A stretch of 64,000 nucleotides of DNA from Lagopus muta (Eukaryota; Chordata; Aves; Galliformes; Phasianidae). Both the position numbers and the translations under genes were made by a program. The stretch spans positions 5,098,001 through 5,162,000 of the forward strand of contig NC_064437.1 in NCBI RefSeq assembly GCF_023343835.1, in the 5' to 3' direction. The notes beneath the pieces are model-generated. The model ran no database searches and had not been told where the DNA came from. It saw only the letters and a list, made by a program, of their open reading frames with translations. Shown piece by piece: positions 8,520-19,665 of the stretch (its first letter is position 1; each line of letters begins with the position of its first letter).

Positions 8520-10757
8520 TCAGAATTGTAGAATTCTCCATTCTTGGGGATGTCAAAAGAGTGGCCAGCAAAACTACCTTCTTGAACTTCCAGAGGGCGG
8601 ACTTGGACCTGTTCAGGGCGCTTGCAGCGCGGGTCCCTTGGGAGTCGCTTCTCAAGGGTAAAGGGGCCCAGGAAGCCTGGACGCTGCTCAAGACCGAAAT
8701 CGTAAAGGCGCAAGAACAGGCTGTGCTGAGTGCCGTAAGGTGAGCCGCAGGGGAAGACGACCGGTGTGGGTGAGCCGGGAACTAGTGCTGAGACTCAGGG
8801 AGAAAAAGAGAGTCTACACGCTCTGGAAGAAGGGACAGGCTGCTCAGGGAGATTACAAAGAAGTAGCTAAGGTATGCAGGGAGGAAGTTAGGAAGGCGAA
8901 AGCCCAACTTGAGCTCAGGTTGGCCTCTGCAGTAAAAGACAATAAAAAATCCTTTCATAAATATATCAACAGCAAAAGAAGAACCAAAGATAATTCTCAT
9001 CCTCTACTTGATGCAGCAGGGAATGTGGTCACTGAGGACAAGGAGAGGGCTGAGGTCCTCCATGCCTTCTTTACATCTGCCTTTAACAGCCAGATCAGTT
9101 ATCCTCTGGGCTTTCTATGCCCCGATCTGGAAGTCTGGGACGCTGCTCAGAATATGCCCCCAGCAATTCCAGGGGAGACAGTCAGAGAGCTCATCCTCCG
9201 TCTGGACTGTCACAAGTCCATGGGACCGGATGGGCTGCACCCTCGGGTGCTGAGGGAGCTGGCGGGGGTGATTGCTGAGCCCTTCTCAGCCATCTATCAG
9301 CGCTCCTGGTTAACTGGTGAGGTCCCAGAGGATTGGAGGCTTGCTGATGTGACTCCCATCTTCAAGAAGGGCCGTAAGGAGGATCCGGGGAACTACAGGC
9401 CTGTTAGCCTGACCCTCGGTACCAGGGAAGGTTATGGAGCAAATCATCTTGGATGAGATCGCACGGCATGTGCGCAGTGTCCAGGGGATAAGGCCCAGCC
9501 AGCACGGGTTGGTGAAAGGCAGGTCGTGCTTGACCAACCTCATCTCCTTCTACGACTGGGTGACCAGTCTGGTAGATGAGGGAAGGGCTGTTGACGCAGT
9601 CTTCCCAGGCTTCAGCAAAGCCTTTGACACGGTCCCTCACAGGCTTCTTCTGGGGAAACTGGCTGCCCGTGGTCTGAACAGATATATACACTTCTTTGGG
9701 TAAGGAACTGGCTACAGGGCCGTGCCCAGCGGGTCGTGGTGAACGGAGTGAAGTCCAGCTGGCGACCCGTTTCAAGTGGTGTACCACAGGGGTCGGTACC
9801 GGGGCCCATCCTGTTTAATATCTTTATTGATGACCTAGATGAGGGCATTGAGTGCACCCTCAGTAAGTTTGCAGATGACACCAAGCTGGGAGGTGGTGTC
9901 AATCTGCCTGAGGGTAGGGAGGCCCTTCAGAGGGATTTAGACAGGCTGCACCGCTGGGCTGAGGTGAATGGGATGAGGTTCAACAAGGCCAAGTGCCGGG
10001 TCCTGCACTTTGGGTACAACAACCCCATGCAGCGTTGTAGGCTTGGGGATGAGTGGCTGGATGAGTGTGGAGAAGAGAAGGACCTGGGGGTGTTGGTTGG
10101 TGCTGGGCTGAACATGAGCCCACAGTGTGCCCAGGTGGCCAAGAGGGCCGACGGCATCCTGGCCTGCATTGGAAATGGTGTGGCCAGCAGGAGCAGGGAG
10201 GTGAGCATCCCCCTCTACTTGGCACTGGTGAGGCCGCACCTCGAGTGCTGTGTTCACTTCTGGGCTCCTCACTACAGGAAAGGTGTTGAGGTCCTGGAGC
10301 GTGTCCAGAGAAGGGCAACGAAACTGGTGAGGGGTCTGGAGCACAAGTCTTATGAGGTTCATTAGGGTTCAGTGTGGAGAAGAGGAGGCTCAGGGGAGAC
10401 CTCACTGCACTCTACAATCTCCTGAAGGGAGGTTGTGGACAAGAGGGGTTTGGCCTCTTCTCCCAGGCGACGAGCAGGACACGGGGCAATGGCTGCAAGT
10501 TGTATCAGAGGAGGTTTAGATGAGATGTAAGGAAGAACTTTTTCTCTCAGAGGGTGGTCGGGCACTGCCATGGCCTGCTCAGAGAGGTGGTGGAGTCGCC
10601 GTCCCTGGCAGTGTTCAAGAGGCGTCTGGACGACGTGCTGCGTGATACGGTTTAGTGCTAGTGGTGGCAATGGTGATGAGAAGACGGCTGGACTGGATGA
10701 TCTTGGAGGTCGTTTCTAACCTTGTGATTCTATCATTCTGTGATTCTGTGATTCTAA
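8520..10757 (+). mobile_element. CR1 LINE, 5'-truncated (copy 1)
   Basis: A chicken-repeat-1 retrotransposon. The second open frame is present in pieces: 8740-9456 (the linker and start of the reverse transcriptase, with GPDGLHPRVL and PIFKKG motifs), 9434-9703 ([17 protein letters not shown]), and 9736-10365 (GVPQGS, then the FADDTK catalytic motif at about 9868-9885). Frameshifts and stops separate the pieces, so it is inactive. The 3' end has the CR1 tail of repeated ATTCTGTG-like octamers at about 10728-10757. The 5' end is truncated, as is usual for CR1. Confidence 0.95.
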
Positions 10758-11150
10758 GGATAAGTTACAAATGCATTATGTTCCACTTCTTCAAACTAGC
10801 TGCCCTTTTTAATATCAAATGCAGAAACAACATTCCATTCCTACAACCAGAGCTGCATTGAAGCCCAAGGGATGCAATACGGCAAACAGCCGCGGGCAGC
10901 GGCATCCCGCCTCGTGCCGCCGCCTCAGCCCAACGGCGCGCGCGAGGCCGCAGCGGTCGGCCGTGGCCGCCGCCTCAGGTAGGGCCGCTACCTCAGCTCT
11001 CGCCCCGCAGGCGGCGCTCGTCAGCGCCCCATAGCGAAGGGCCGAGCCCGCCCGCCCCCCCGCAAAGCCCTGCGTTCACCGAACGGCGCTCTGCTCGTGC
11101 CGGGGATGGCGGAGTGCGAACGAGGGCAGAAGCAACCAAGCGAGCAAACT
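10758..11150. other. Array joint and CpG-rich block (copy 2)
   Basis: About 180 bp after the CR1 tail lead into the GC-rich block at 10910-11150, which matches the copy 1 block at 2380-2620. The 34-codon frame starts at 11106 here. A 175-codon minus-strand open frame (11520-10993) exists only in this copy because of single-base indels, and is judged fortuitous. Confidence 0.5.
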
Positions 11151-11819
11151 CGGTCCCTGGCTTTCGTGGCACTGCGCTTCTGGATAGGTTCTGCTTTTCA
11201 GCAGCAGTAAAATTTCCCTGCTCCTCGGCTTTGAAACGTGTGGAGTGTAGAAAAACACAACCCAACCCATTGAGGACAGTACTCAGCAAGTCATGCAGGA
11301 GTTCGGGATCTGGCAGACTCCTGCTCAGGACTAGGAACTTCTGCTGGAAAAGGAACGTGTGCAGGCTTGCTGTACAAGTAGGCGCCTGTACAACGGTATG
11401 CAAACACTGTGCATCTGCAGTTCTCACAAGAGAGCACGCTGCATCGAGCTGGGAGCAGAAGTACTGGTGAAGACTAAGCTGCAGAATTTGTGTGTTCAAG
11501 ACTGGTTGCGTTAAGCTCACAAGGAAATCAATATATGCTGAAAGAACTTGGGCAGGCGGTAGAGTCCTGCAGTTAGTTACACCTGACCTACATTCTCCTC
11601 AGAAATTTTATGCAATCTCACTTTATTTATACATCTGTATGAATGACATAAGATGGCAAGTAACAGACATATTCCAATCATTTGTTCATCACATCGTTGA
11701 TCTTAAAGTTTTGAAGTTTTAGAAGTTTTCCAGGTTGTGCCTTATGGAAGCAGCTGGTGCGCTGTGTGAAGTGGCAAACTGGAGCTGGAAGTGGATGAGG
11801 AGCATCTCAGCTTCCTTGC

Positions 11820-13234
11820 TCATTGCTCCTTCTTCCTTTGGCACTGGCAGTTGCTCTTCTTCTGGAGGATCATCACGTATCTGTCCATTAAGAGAAGCAG
11901 GGACTTCATCTCACAGAGCTCGTCGTAATAATGCATGGCTTCCCCTTGCGAGATGTCTGTTCCCGTGGAAGCTGAGTCCATTTGTCCCATTGGTCCCTGG
12001 AAGTGAACACAGCATGAGCAGAGACAAAGGGAAGCAGGCTCCTTTGGCAGGGAATTATCCTGCAGGGCTCGGCTTCCTCTGGAGGCAGGCCAGCCTCACA
12101 GGACCGCTCAGTGCAGCACATGGGGCTCACAGCACCTCCAAGCCCCACGTTGCATAGGGGCTCCCAGTTGCATAGGGGTGTCAGATCTGCGAATGAGCGA
12201 GTCCCTCTGGGGGAGGTAGTGGACTTTCTGGGGTCTGCTTTCCTTGGAAGCCTTCACGGACCAGGTCTGTGCGGCTCCCTGCTCCCACCAGCAGCCCCCT
12301 TCCCGTGCAGTGCACCTCAATCACTCACCTGTTCCTGAGGTGGTCTTACTTTTCTCCAGAGGCTGCGGGCAATGCTCAGCAGGCAGAGAATGCAGACATC
12401 TGTCAGGAGGTGAGGGACGAGCCAGGTTTTCCCCGCTTGGGCCAGGTAGTCCCAAAGGAGGCCCAGAGGGTAGGGCAAGCTGAGGGCCTTCAGCTTGGTG
12501 TACAAGGTCTGCTGCTCTGGGCCCTGCGTTACGCCAGCCTTGCTGACCCTGGAGCGGATCCACGTGAGGCAGGGGAACAGACCAAGCCTACAGGGGCAGC
12601 TGGAGTGCTGGTGCTCGGGGACGACTGGCAGCTGCTCCTCAGGAAGGACCATCTTCTTGACCCTTTCCCAGATCCCCATTGGGTACGTTGAAAGGCCAGG
12701 CTGGAAGGGCCGCTTGAAAGCCTTCTGCCCCACGCGCAGGGGCTGCTGCTTTGGGCTCTGCGTTCCGCCAGCCCTGCTGACCCCATATTGCAGCCATGTG
12801 GGGCAGGAAGAAAGGCCTAGCCAACAGGGCCCATTCGAAGCCTGTTCAGCAGCGATAACAGACTGCTTCTTCTTGGGAAGGACCACGTTGATGACCCTTT
12901 CCCAGATCTGAATGCGGTACATTGAAAGTCCCGACCAGAAGGGCCCCTGAAAGGCCTTCTGCTCCGTGCCCAGGGGCTGCTGCTTCTGGTCCTCTGTAAA
13001 GATCGCTCTTCCGAACATGAAGCTGCCCCATCCGTGGCGGGGCCAAAGGCCAAGCCAACAGGGCCAGCTGGAGGCCTGGCACTGGGTGTCAACGGTCAGC
13101 TGCTCCTCAGGAAGGACCAGCTTTTTGTCCGTGTCCCAGGCACAGCCAAGAGAGCTGGAACGGCTAAAGCCATCCCAGATAAATGAAACCATGGCCAGAG
13201 CCACAGTCAGGGTGGGAGTCAGGGTGAGTTTCAT
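11820..13234 (-). CDS. Unrecognised two-exon gene, secreted/membrane repeat protein (copy 2)
   Basis: Same structure as the copy at 3287-4701: exon 1 from 13234 to 12329 with a GTGAGT donor, exon 2 from 11996 to 11820 with a TTCCAG acceptor, both phase 0. The poly(A) signal is at 11622-11627. Against copy 1 exon 1 has seven base changes, and all seven alter the residue. Six fall in the first 40 codons (signal peptide and the following stretch) and one is Met-to-Val in repeat 1. Exon 2 has one silent change (GGA/GGG). The exon-1 product is identical to copy 3. Confidence 0.5.
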
Positions 13235-14486
13235 CCTGTTCTCTCCCAAGGAACAATCCAACACACAAAGTGGCTGCTACCTTGAGCGGAGCTCCAGAGG
13301 TAACCACCAGTACAGAGCGGCTGCCCTGCGTATCTGAGCTGCGGGAGGCTGCCAGCGTGACTGTGCCAAGACTGATGTCATGCCGGCTTTGTGATGTCAC
13401 AAAGGAGACTGTGACAGAGCTGGGGAGGACTTGGAAGCCTGCTGGCACTGCTGCTGTCCCCAGCACAGGACGTTCTGCGCAGCAGGATAGTGGGCCCAAA
13501 CCCCTCATGTTTTGGGCATTGCCCTGCACTTGTCAGCAAGAAGGAGCCGTGGCCAGAGCCACATCCAGGCTCCTTTCAGCGCTGGCTCCATTGGGGAAAC
13601 TGTGACACAACTTGCATCCAAAAGCCTTTGGGGGCAGAGTGGAAACCCCACCCTTGAGAGGAAAGCCAAGAGTTGAACAGTTGTTAAGGTTGTGTGATGT
13701 TTTTTGTTGTCGGTATTCCACATCTTAACATCACGTAAAACTGTGTGAGCGAAAGAGTTAACGTTCTGGTTCTGTGGACTGCCTTTTCTGGGCATTTTGG
13801 GTTCTCGGAGAGGAGGGAAGGAGCGGCATTCCCGGAGGACTTTGTGTGCAGAGGAGGAAGGGTGGAGCTGCTGGCAGGATGCAGCCGCTCTCCCTGTTCG
13901 CCGCGGAGAAAAGCACGTGGTTCCAAACCTGCAGTCTTCTAGCGTAAGACCTCGTGTTTGCACGCTCTTTTCTCTCTGATTTGCTTGATTTTGTCGGATT
14001 TAGTAAATCACCGTTCCTCCTGAGATTGTTGCCGTGGTTTTTTTCAGTCCCACCTGCTATCTCCCTACCCTTGCCCCCCTCCCCTTCTCCCAGAGCGCAC
14101 GGCCTGCAAGTGCCTTGCCTCATTAGTCCCAGGGCTGGGGCCGGCTGGGCTGCGCTGCAAAAGGTGAGCTAGTTTTTTCCCCCCTCTCTTGTCTTCTGTC
14201 GCAGACAGAGGTCTAGGGATAACTCCTGACAACAGTTCACTCAGCACGGCAGCTGTGGCTCTGCCTGACCCAGCTGAGACTCCTTCATCTCAGCGTGTGG
14301 AGAACAAGACATCACAACCTTACACACACAAGGAAAGTTGTTTGCTAAGTGTTTAAAGTGACTCAATAAATACAAAACCTCTGCCTGTGATATGCCTAAT
14401 TATATGTCTGTGTATGCCTGCATTGTACAGTATGCCTGTATTTTCCTCACATCGAGACACGTAATCAGAATGCAAGGAACATTCAC

Positions 14487-14591
14487 CTCTGGCTTGTATT
14501 CAAACAGGAGTTGGTCTCCTGTCAGAAAATCCTCCTTCGGAAACAGCTGCAAGCTCTTACACAGTCTTCTCATGTAGTCAGCGGGATCAGT
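14487..14591 (-). pseudogene. NRDC: Isolated nardilysin exon in array copy 2
   Basis: Base-for-base equivalent of the exon at 5974-6078, with the same acceptor, phase and donor. As in copy 1 it has no neighbouring nardilysin exon in the unit. Confidence 0.8.
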
Positions 14592-15717
14592 CTGAAAGCA
14601 AAACAGTGAAGCTGTTTTATGCATAACCAAAAATAATAAGACATCAATTTCCTGGTCCGAGCAGATCTCGGAGTAGTCAGGTATGGTGACTGTGAGTTAC
14701 ACGCAGAGTTTGGGATGGCATTTAGTTTTGGTTATTAAACTAAACGTGTTTCGCAACCGTATCTGACACTGAGGACTCCTGCGAGACTGCCAGAGCATCA
14801 GAGACAGCATCTTCATGAAAGAGACCGTGTGCTTAACAGTCATTACACCTACTGGGTCCTTGTGTCCACAGTTCAAGATTTCAGGGTTTCTAGAACCTGG
14901 AAAGAGCAAGCTGAGGCACTGCACATGCACATATACCTCTGATTTGGCCCCTTCCCAAGCTCTCTAGCATACCGTACAGTACGAGAAGGAAAAGATTTCT
15001 CACTTGGACATGAAAGCATGGCAACTCTGTACAACTGCCTGCCTGGTGGACACTTCCCACTGCGTGCTTGGTTTTGGCTATTGCTTTATTTAAACCAGCC
15101 AACGTCATACTGCAAAGACCCTGGGGTCCAGATAAGGACCACAGCTCCCCCTGAGAGAAGTTTGGCATAGCTGTGTTTTAAAAATGAATCAGAAACAGAA
15201 CCAAGAATTTCTTAAGACACTGCACATCTGAGAAACGGCAAAACACAATTACAGCTCGAGCTACAAACACAAAGAACACTAACAAGAACCTCTGAGAATT
15301 ACATAGATTCCTTTTGATGGAAATGTCAGGCTTCAAACTGAACGACAACTGCTTGTAATAGTTAAAGACTGAATCATAAAACTGCACATAGGACAACAGA
15401 CATTGCTGCCATGTGCACCGTCCCAAATAGCCATCTCTTACAGAGTTTTAGTTCTTCTCCGCTGTTCTACAGAAAGCTTTTGCTAGAAGACTGACAGCTC
15501 TACTTTTGTAATAATCACATCCTGCTAACAAATTTGTAAGAATTGCACTGCAGTAATAAATAACACCATGCTACACCTTAAAAATGCACTTGGCAATCAG
15601 AGTTAACTCATCCTGTTAAAAAAACATCTGCTGCTCCGTTATGCATTACTTGGGGTTGTCGGCAGCAGTCCTTGCTGTCTGTACCACTTGCAAATATCAC
15701 TTTCCTCTGTTATTCAG

Positions 15718-15833
15718 AGGCCGCTCAAGACACTCAGTATCCTCCGCGTGCTCTTCTGAAGGCAGAGCTGCAGATGGAAGGATTTGCTACAGATGATGCT
15801 TCCAACATCCCGAAGCTCCACGCAGACTGGCAG
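15718..15833 (+). other. Possible cryptic coding exon, plus strand (copy 2)
   Basis: Counterpart of 7205-7320, open in the same frame with the same flanking AG and GT. One missense and one silent change separate the two. Confidence 0.22.
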
Positions 15834-16012
15834 GTGGTAAAAGTGCCTGACCAGACTTGGAGCATCTAGAAAGACAAAATCTCCATTTCCAATACTGCCT
15901 GTTCCATTTCTTTTTGTACTCCTTGTATTTATGTACCTTACAGAAATGAATGAGCTTCAGTGATGTTCCCAAGCCACATACAAAACCTGGACTTGATTTC
16001 CCAAAAGTACAT

Positions 16013-16275
16013 TCTAGTGCCAGTTGGAGTCCTGGTGCTTGGCGACGACTGGCAGCTGCTCCTCAGGAAGGGCCACCTTCCTGACCCTTCCCCAGACCCT
16101 CACTGGGTACGTTGAAAGGCCAGGCCAGGGAAGTCCCCTTGAAGGCCTTCTGCTCCATGCCCTGGTGCTGCTGCTTCGGGCTCTCTGTAACACCGGCCCT
16201 GCTGATCCCGTACTGGAACCGTCTGGAGCAGGAGGAAAGGTCAAGCCTACAGGGCCAGTTGGAGTCCTGGCCACG
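16013..16275 (-). repeat. Orphan ~235-bp repeat unit (copy 2)
   Basis: Counterpart of 7500-7762, again frameshifted in the middle and joined to a CR1 fragment on its right. Confidence 0.72.
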
Positions 16276-16354
16276 GACAGAGGCTGGTGATGAATGGTTC
16301 TGTGTCCTGGTGGAGGCTGGTAACGGACGGCATCTCCCAGGGGTCTGTCTTGCG

Positions 16355-16903
16355 TTGGAAATATCCAAATAATTTATCAGGACGGTACTTCTGATAAAGC
16401 AGATTTTATTTGCAATTGCAATGGCGGGTCTCCTGCAAGCAGGAGAGCACCCACAAAACAGTGCTGCATCTTTTTATACCCTGTTGCCCGACGCTTCTCT
16501 TTCTCCCCTAGTTCCTCATTGACTGAGTACTTTAGGTACTTAGTACTTTTCACAATCTTCTCGACGCTTCACTAAACATGCAAACACTGGACAAACATAA
16601 ATCTTCGCTGGCTGAGAGTGAATTTTAATTAATTTAATTCAGACCCTCACTCCACCCTTGGTCATTGTTTCTGGATATCTGCTTGTCCTCCCTTCCACCA
16701 AGAAGAGCTCAGAAGGAGGACAGAGGGGAGGATCTTGGTGCCCGCCTGTCACGTCCCAGCCCTCTCACAGCCCGGTGACAGTCTGGCCTTGTGCAGAGGC
16801 CCTGGCTTCTGGGATGGTTGTTACATCTGTTTTTCTTCTGCTGGGAGTTTCTGATCCTAACAGAACAACCCTACAATACGTTTTCTAATCCCTAACACTA
16901 CAC
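16355..16903 (-). mobile_element. Probable solo LTR (copy 2)
   Basis: Counterpart of the LTR-like segment at 7842-8390. It keeps the minus-strand TATAAAAAG box and AATAAA signal. Its presence at the same place in both copies shows it inserted before the duplication. Confidence 0.5.
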
Positions 16904-17032
16904 CCACGCTGTTTGGAACATTTAACAACTACTGCAGTTTTGCAAGAAAGAATTACTCACATAATTCAGCAATTATGTTTCTAAACCACGCTGCTGACAC
17001 GTGCAGTATTTCTGCTTCTTAGGTCAACTATT

Positions 17033-19268
17033 TCAGAATTGTAGAATTCTCCATTCTTGGGGATGTCAAAAGAGTGGCCAGCAAAACTACCTTCTTGAAC
17101 TTCCAGAGGGCGGACTTGGACCTGTTCAGGGCGCTTGCAGCGCGGGTCCCTTGGGAGTCGCTTCTCAAGGGTAAAGGGGCCCAGGAAGCCTGGACGCTGC
17201 TCAAGACCGAAATCGTAAAGGCGCAAGAACAGGCTGTGCTGAGTGCCGTAAGGTGAGCCGCAGGGGAAGACGACCGGTGTGGGTGAGCCGGGAACTAGTG
17301 CTGAGACTCAGGGAGAAAAAGAGAGTCTACACGCTCTGGAAGAAGGGACAGGCTGCTCAGGGAGATTACAAAGAAGTAGCTAAGGTATGCAGGGAGGAAG
17401 TTAGGAAGGCGAAAGCCCAACTTGAGCTCAGGTTGGCCTCTGCAGTAAAAGACAATAAAAAATCCTTTCATAAATATATCAATGGCAAAAGAAGAACCAA
17501 AGATAATTCTCATCTTCTACTTGATGCAGCAGGGAATGTGGTCACTGAGGACAAGGAGAGGGCTGAGGTCCTCCATGCCTTCTTTACATCTGCCTTTAAC
17601 AGCCAGATCAGTTATCCTCTGGGCTTTCTATGCCCCGATCTGGAAGTCTGGGACGCTGCTCAGAATATGCCCCCAGCAATTCCAGGGGAGACAGTCAGAG
17701 AGCTCATCCTCCGTCTGCACTGTCACAAGTCCATGGGACCGGATGGGCTGCACCCTCGGGTGCTGAGGGAGCTGGCGGGGGTGATTGCTGAGCCCTTCTC
17801 AGCCATCTATCAGCGCTCCTGGTTAACTGGTGAGGTCCCAGAGGATTGGAGGCTTGCTGATGTGACTCCCATCTTCAAGAAGGGCCGTAAGGAGGATCCG
17901 GGGAACTACAGGCCTGTTAGCCTGACCCTCGGTACCAGGGAAGGTTATGGAGCAAATCATCTTGGATGAGATCGCACGGCATGTGCGCAGTGTCCAGGGG
18001 ATAAGGCCCAGCCAGCACGGGTTGGTGAAAGGCAGGTCGTGCTTGACCAACCTCATCTCCTTCTACGACTGGGTGACCAGTCTGGTAGATGAGGGAAGGG
18101 CTGTTGACGCAGTCTTCCCAGGCTTCAGCAAAGCCTTTGACACGGTCCCTCACAGGCTTCTTCTGGGGAAACTGGCTGCCCGTGGTCTGAACAGATATAT
18201 ACACTTCTTTGGGTAAGGAACTGGCTACAGGGCCGTGCCCAGCGGGTCGTGGTGAATGGAGTGAAGTCCAGGTGGTGACCCGTTTCAAGTGGTGTACCAC
18301 AGGGGTCGGTACCGGGGCCCATCCTGTTTAATATCTTTATTGATGACCTAGATGAGGGCATTGAGTGCACCCTCAGTAAGTTTGCAGATGACACCAAGCT
18401 GGGAGGTGGTGTCAATCTGCCTGAGGGTAGGGAGGCCCTTCAGAGGGATTTAGACAGGCTGCACCGCTGGGCTGAGGTGAATGGGATGAGGTTCAACAAG
18501 GCCAAGTGCCGGGTCCTGCACTTTGGCACAACAACCCCATGCAGCGTTGTAGGCTTGGGGATGAGTGGCTGGATGAGTGTGGAGAAGAGAAGGACCTGGG
18601 GGTGTTGGTTGGTGCTGGGCTGAACATGAGCCCACGGTGTGCCCAGGTGGCCAAGAGGGCCGACGGCATCCTGGCCTGCATTGGAAATGGTGTGGCCAGC
18701 AGGAGCAGGGAGGTGAGCATCCCCCTCTACTTGGCACTGGTGAGGCCGCACCTCGAGTGCTGTGTTCACTTCTGGGCTCCTCACTACAGGAAAGGTGTTG
18801 AGGTCCTGGAGCGTGTCCAGAGAAGGGCAACGAAACTGGTGAGGGGTCTGGAGCACAAGTCTTACGAGGTTCATTATGGTTCAGTGTGGAGAAGAGGAGG
18901 CTCAGGGGAGACCTCACTGCACTCTACAATCTCCTGAAGGGAGGTTGTGGTCAAGAGGGGTTTGGCCTCTTCTCCCAGGCGACGAGCAGGACACGGGGCA
19001 ATGGCTGCAAGTTGTATCAGAGGAGGTTTAGATGAGACGTAAGGAAGAACTTTTTCTCTCAGAGGGTGGTCGGGCACTGCCATGGCCTGCCCAGAGAGGT
19101 GGTGGAGTCTCCGTCCCTGGCAGTGTTCAAGAGGCGTCTGGACGACGTGCTGCGTGATACGGCTTAGTGCTAGTGGTGGCAATGGTGATGAGAAGACGGC
19201 TGGACTGGATGATCTTGGAGGTCGTTTCTAACCTTGTGATTCTATCATTCTGTGATTCTGTGATTCTA
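17033..19268 (+). mobile_element. CR1 LINE, 5'-truncated (copy 2)
   Basis: Counterpart of 8520-10757. It has further damage: a TGA replaces a codon near 18275, and there is a small deletion near 18526 before the PMQRC-like segment. The FADD motif and octamer tail are present. Confidence 0.93.
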
Positions 19269-19665
19269 AGGATAAGTTACAAATGCATTATGTTCCACTT
19301 CTTCAAACTAGCTGCCCTTTTTAATATCAAATGCAGAAACAACATTCCATTCCTACAACCAGAGCTGCATTGAAGCCCAAGGGATGCAATACGGCAAACA
19401 GCCGCGGGCAGCGGCATCCCGCCTCGTGCCGCCGCCTCAGCCCAACGGCGCGCGCGAGGCCGCAGCGGTCGGCCGTGGCCGCCGCCTCAGGTAGGGCCGC
19501 TACCTCAGCTCTCGCCCCGCAGGCGGCGCTCGTCAGCGCCCCATAGCGAAGGGCCGAGCCCGCCCGCCCCCCCGCAAAGCCCTGCGTTCACCGAACGGCG
19601 CTCTGCTCGTGCCGGGGATGGCGGAGTGCGAACGAGGGCAGAAGCAACCAAGCGAGCAAAGTCGG
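19269..19665. other. Array joint and CpG-rich block (copy 3)
   Basis: Repeats the copy 2 joint at 10758-11150, including the GC-rich block. The 34-codon frame starts at 19618 and has one Thr-to-Ser change. Confidence 0.5.

Larger units (their letters stand above)
2403..10935. repeat. Tandem array copy 1 (8533 bp)
   Basis: The block from the GCGCGCGCGA start at 2403 recurs at 10936 (offset 8533) and 19448 (offset 8512). Long stretches compared by eye are identical except for scattered single-base changes and small indels. The unit carries a CpG-rich block, the unknown two-exon gene, one nardilysin exon, an orphan 235-bp repeat, a probable solo LTR and a CR1. Copies 2 and 3 also share the CR1 tail and about 180 bp preceding the GCGCGCGCGA start, as expected for head-to-tail tandem copies. 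Copy 1 is preceded by different sequence, so 2403 is the left edge of the array. Confidence 0.95.
10936..19447. repeat. Tandem array copy 2 (8512 bp)
   Basis: Second complete unit. The main indel against copies 1 and 3 is a ~20-bp deletion near 13896 (copy 1 position about 5363-5383). It breaks a long antisense open frame present in the other two copies. Its two-exon gene encodes the same exon-1 protein as copy 3. Confidence 0.95.

Noticed and set aside
10993-11520. 175-codon minus-strand open frame in copy 2
   Set aside because: Exists only because of single-base indels; copies 1 and 3 are frameshifted, and it crosses the CpG block.
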